Source: Clostridium hydrogeniformans DSM 21757 (GTDB taxonomy: Bacteria; Bacillota; Clostridia; Clostridiales; Clostridiaceae). From it: a stretch of 64,000 nt of DNA. The translations under genes were made by a program, and so were the position numbers. The DNA is taken from positions 558,001-622,000 of the forward strand of contig NZ_JMLJ01000003.1 in the NCBI RefSeq assembly GCF_000686705.1, written 5' to 3'. The notes under the pieces were generated by a model. The model was not told where the DNA came from. It ran no database searches and worked only from the letters and a program-made list of their open reading frames with translations. Positions within the stretch are counted from its first letter, which is position 1; the number at the start of each line of letters is the position of its first letter. Below are positions 62,896-64,000 of this stretch, in pieces.

Positions 62896-63792
62896 CCTTG
62901 CTATATCCATAGCCATTCTCTCAAGAATAGCTATAGCTTTATCATAATTATTTCTTGTAATTGCCTTATCCATATCTATTATAAAAGTTTTCATTATATT
63001 ATCACACTGCTCACTGCTTCCCTTTAATGCTTTCTCCATAAGCTGTCTTTGATTTTTCAAGGCCTTTACTACCTCTGAATATATTATCCTTACTATGTTT
63101 TCCTCATGGCTTCTAATACTCTCATCTCTTAGCATCTCTTTACACCATGCATATACATAATAGTACATAGTATAGCTTATTATACTGGAAAGCTCCTCTA
63201 TATCTAAATCCCTATTTATTTTGATACCTATTTTTATATAAACAGGAGCTATATCATATAATATATATTTATGTAGATTTTCAACAAAGCAATGGTAGTC
63301 TATAATTCCGTTTACAAAGGAATATATATTTTCTCCTGTTTTTATCATTGCATAAGCCAATGCTAAAGAAGCAAATTCTAATTTTATTCCCCTTAAAAAC
63401 TTAACTATAAATTTTCCACTTATTTGTGAAATTAATCCACAGCCATTTAATTTTATAATGTGTCCTACTATTTCTGAAATTCTTCTATTTAAATTCCTCT
63501 TATTATTATATTTATATATATTATTATTTAAATATAAATTGACCTCCTTAAATATGTATCTCATATTTGAACCTAGTATATCATAGTTTATCCTATTTCT
63601 TAACACATCCCTATGAACTGTATTTTTATATATTTCTGACTTAAGGTTTAAATCTTCATAGAATTCTACATTCTTTACTAAGAACATAATATTACTATTT
63701 TTATTATAGTCTTCATTAAAATTCTCACCCTTTAATAACTTAAATAGGTCTCTTCCTTGGATGCAGTTTATATATTCCTTATATAATTCCAT
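62884..63792 (-). CDS. Hypothetical 302-aa protein
   Basis: 302 aa, mostly helical, basic and rich in Ile, Asn, Tyr and Lys. Its middle has some weakly hydrophobic segments (IVKFLRGIKLEFASLALAYA, LSSIISYTMYYYVYAW). No signal peptide, no clear membrane span and no motif I recognise. It may be a cytoplasmic scaffold or a divergent sporulation protein, but this is speculation. Clear ribosome site GAAGAGGG; a terminator follows. Confidence 0.6.
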   Translation of the reverse strand: MELYKEYINCIQGRDLFKLLKGENFNEDYNKNSNIMFLVKNVEFYEDLNLKSEIYKNTVHRDVLRNRINYDILGSNMRYIFKEVNLYLNNNIYKYNNKRNLNRRISEIVGHIIKLNGCGLISQISGKFIVKFLRGIKLEFASLALAYAMIKTGENIYSFVNGIIDYHCFVENLHKYILYDIAPVYIKIGIKINRDLDIEELSSIISYTMYYYVYAWCKEMLRDESIRSHEENIVRIIYSEVVKALKNQRQLMEKALKGSSEQCDNIMKTFIIDMDKAITRNNYDKAIAILERMAMDIARDPV

Positions 63793-64000
63793 CTTATTTC
63801 CCTCTTCTTTTATATTCCCCCATTAAAAAGTTTCACCATAACCCATTCTTATAAATAATTTTAAAATATTTATATTACACATAAATCAAATTTCAATTTT
63901 CATTTAAACTTTCCATTATTAACCATAGCCAAGTTAAAAATTAGTATACTAATTCTAAATAGCTAATCCAAATTTATGTACACTTTATAATTAGTAAAAA

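Noticed and set aside
1-64000. tRNA, rRNA and CRISPR arrays
   Set aside because: Reading both strands showed no cloverleaf with a GGTTCGAATCC-type arm, no conserved rRNA stretch, and no evenly spaced direct repeats. A dedicated covariance search could still find a divergent RNA.

Overview
The window is AT-rich chromosomal DNA, and its gene content points to an anaerobic low-GC Firmicute of the genus Clostridium in the broad sense. Supporting signs are strong AGGAGG ribosome-binding sites, TTG and GTG starts, families typical of clostridia (DUF3793, DUF1659/DUF2922, MASE3-like sensor kinases, BceRS-BceAB), and T-rich hairpin terminators after most genes. I do not assign a species. I saw no rRNA, tRNA, CRISPR array, prophage or intact transposase.

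Layout. 0.2-4.7 kb: a Bce-type peptide-resistance module (BceR, BceS, BceA, BceB). 5-12 kb: a DapA-family aldolase, a VIT/VWA protein, LrgAB and a Bax-inhibitor-like protein. 12-15 kb: an ABC-2 exporter operon preceded by a ykkC-class riboswitch with its own promoter and terminator. 15-19 kb: DUF3793 with a distant Fur-box promoter, then topoisomerase III. 20-26 kb: amidohydrolase, Xre regulator, acetyltransferase, TspO, a nucleotidyltransferase-fold protein and a lipase-like hydrolase. 26-31 kb: an OmpR-type two-component system followed by a MacB-type ABC transporter. 31-40 kb: two orphan membrane PAS histidine kinases, a rhomboid-like protein without the catalytic motif, PepD and an S1-repeat protein. 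40-42.4 kb: an unusual cassette of a Ser-rich membrane protein, PspA and a Cys-cluster protein. 42.7-46 kb: copper homeostasis (csoR-copA, copZ) with a CsoR operator. 46.6-50.5 kb: YaaA, an orphan LytTR regulator and a histidine phosphatase. 51-59 kb: a full relative of the uncharacterised E. coli yhf cluster (yhfZ, Y, U, T, php/V, S, X, W), with two matching palindromes that look like YhfZ operators. 59-64 kb: an EamA transporter, nitroreductase, lipoprotein, a DUF2922/DUF1659 pair and an unknown 302-aa protein.

Three dispersed non-coding repeat families lie between the genes. Family A is an inverted repeat with GGGGCTGTGGCA ends (3 copies). Family B is a 104-bp MITE-like element with TATAGGGTTTT ends (7 recognisable copies plus degenerate ones). 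Family C is a multi-hairpin element of about 130 bp that looks derived from an IS200/IS605-type element (4 copies).

The best candidates for undescribed biology are the yhf metabolic cluster with its predicted operators, the Ser-rich/PspA/Cys-cluster cassette, the riboswitch-controlled exporter and the Fur-controlled promoter that reads into a 380-nt leader or small RNA. Calls rest on reading motifs and context; no database search was possible.
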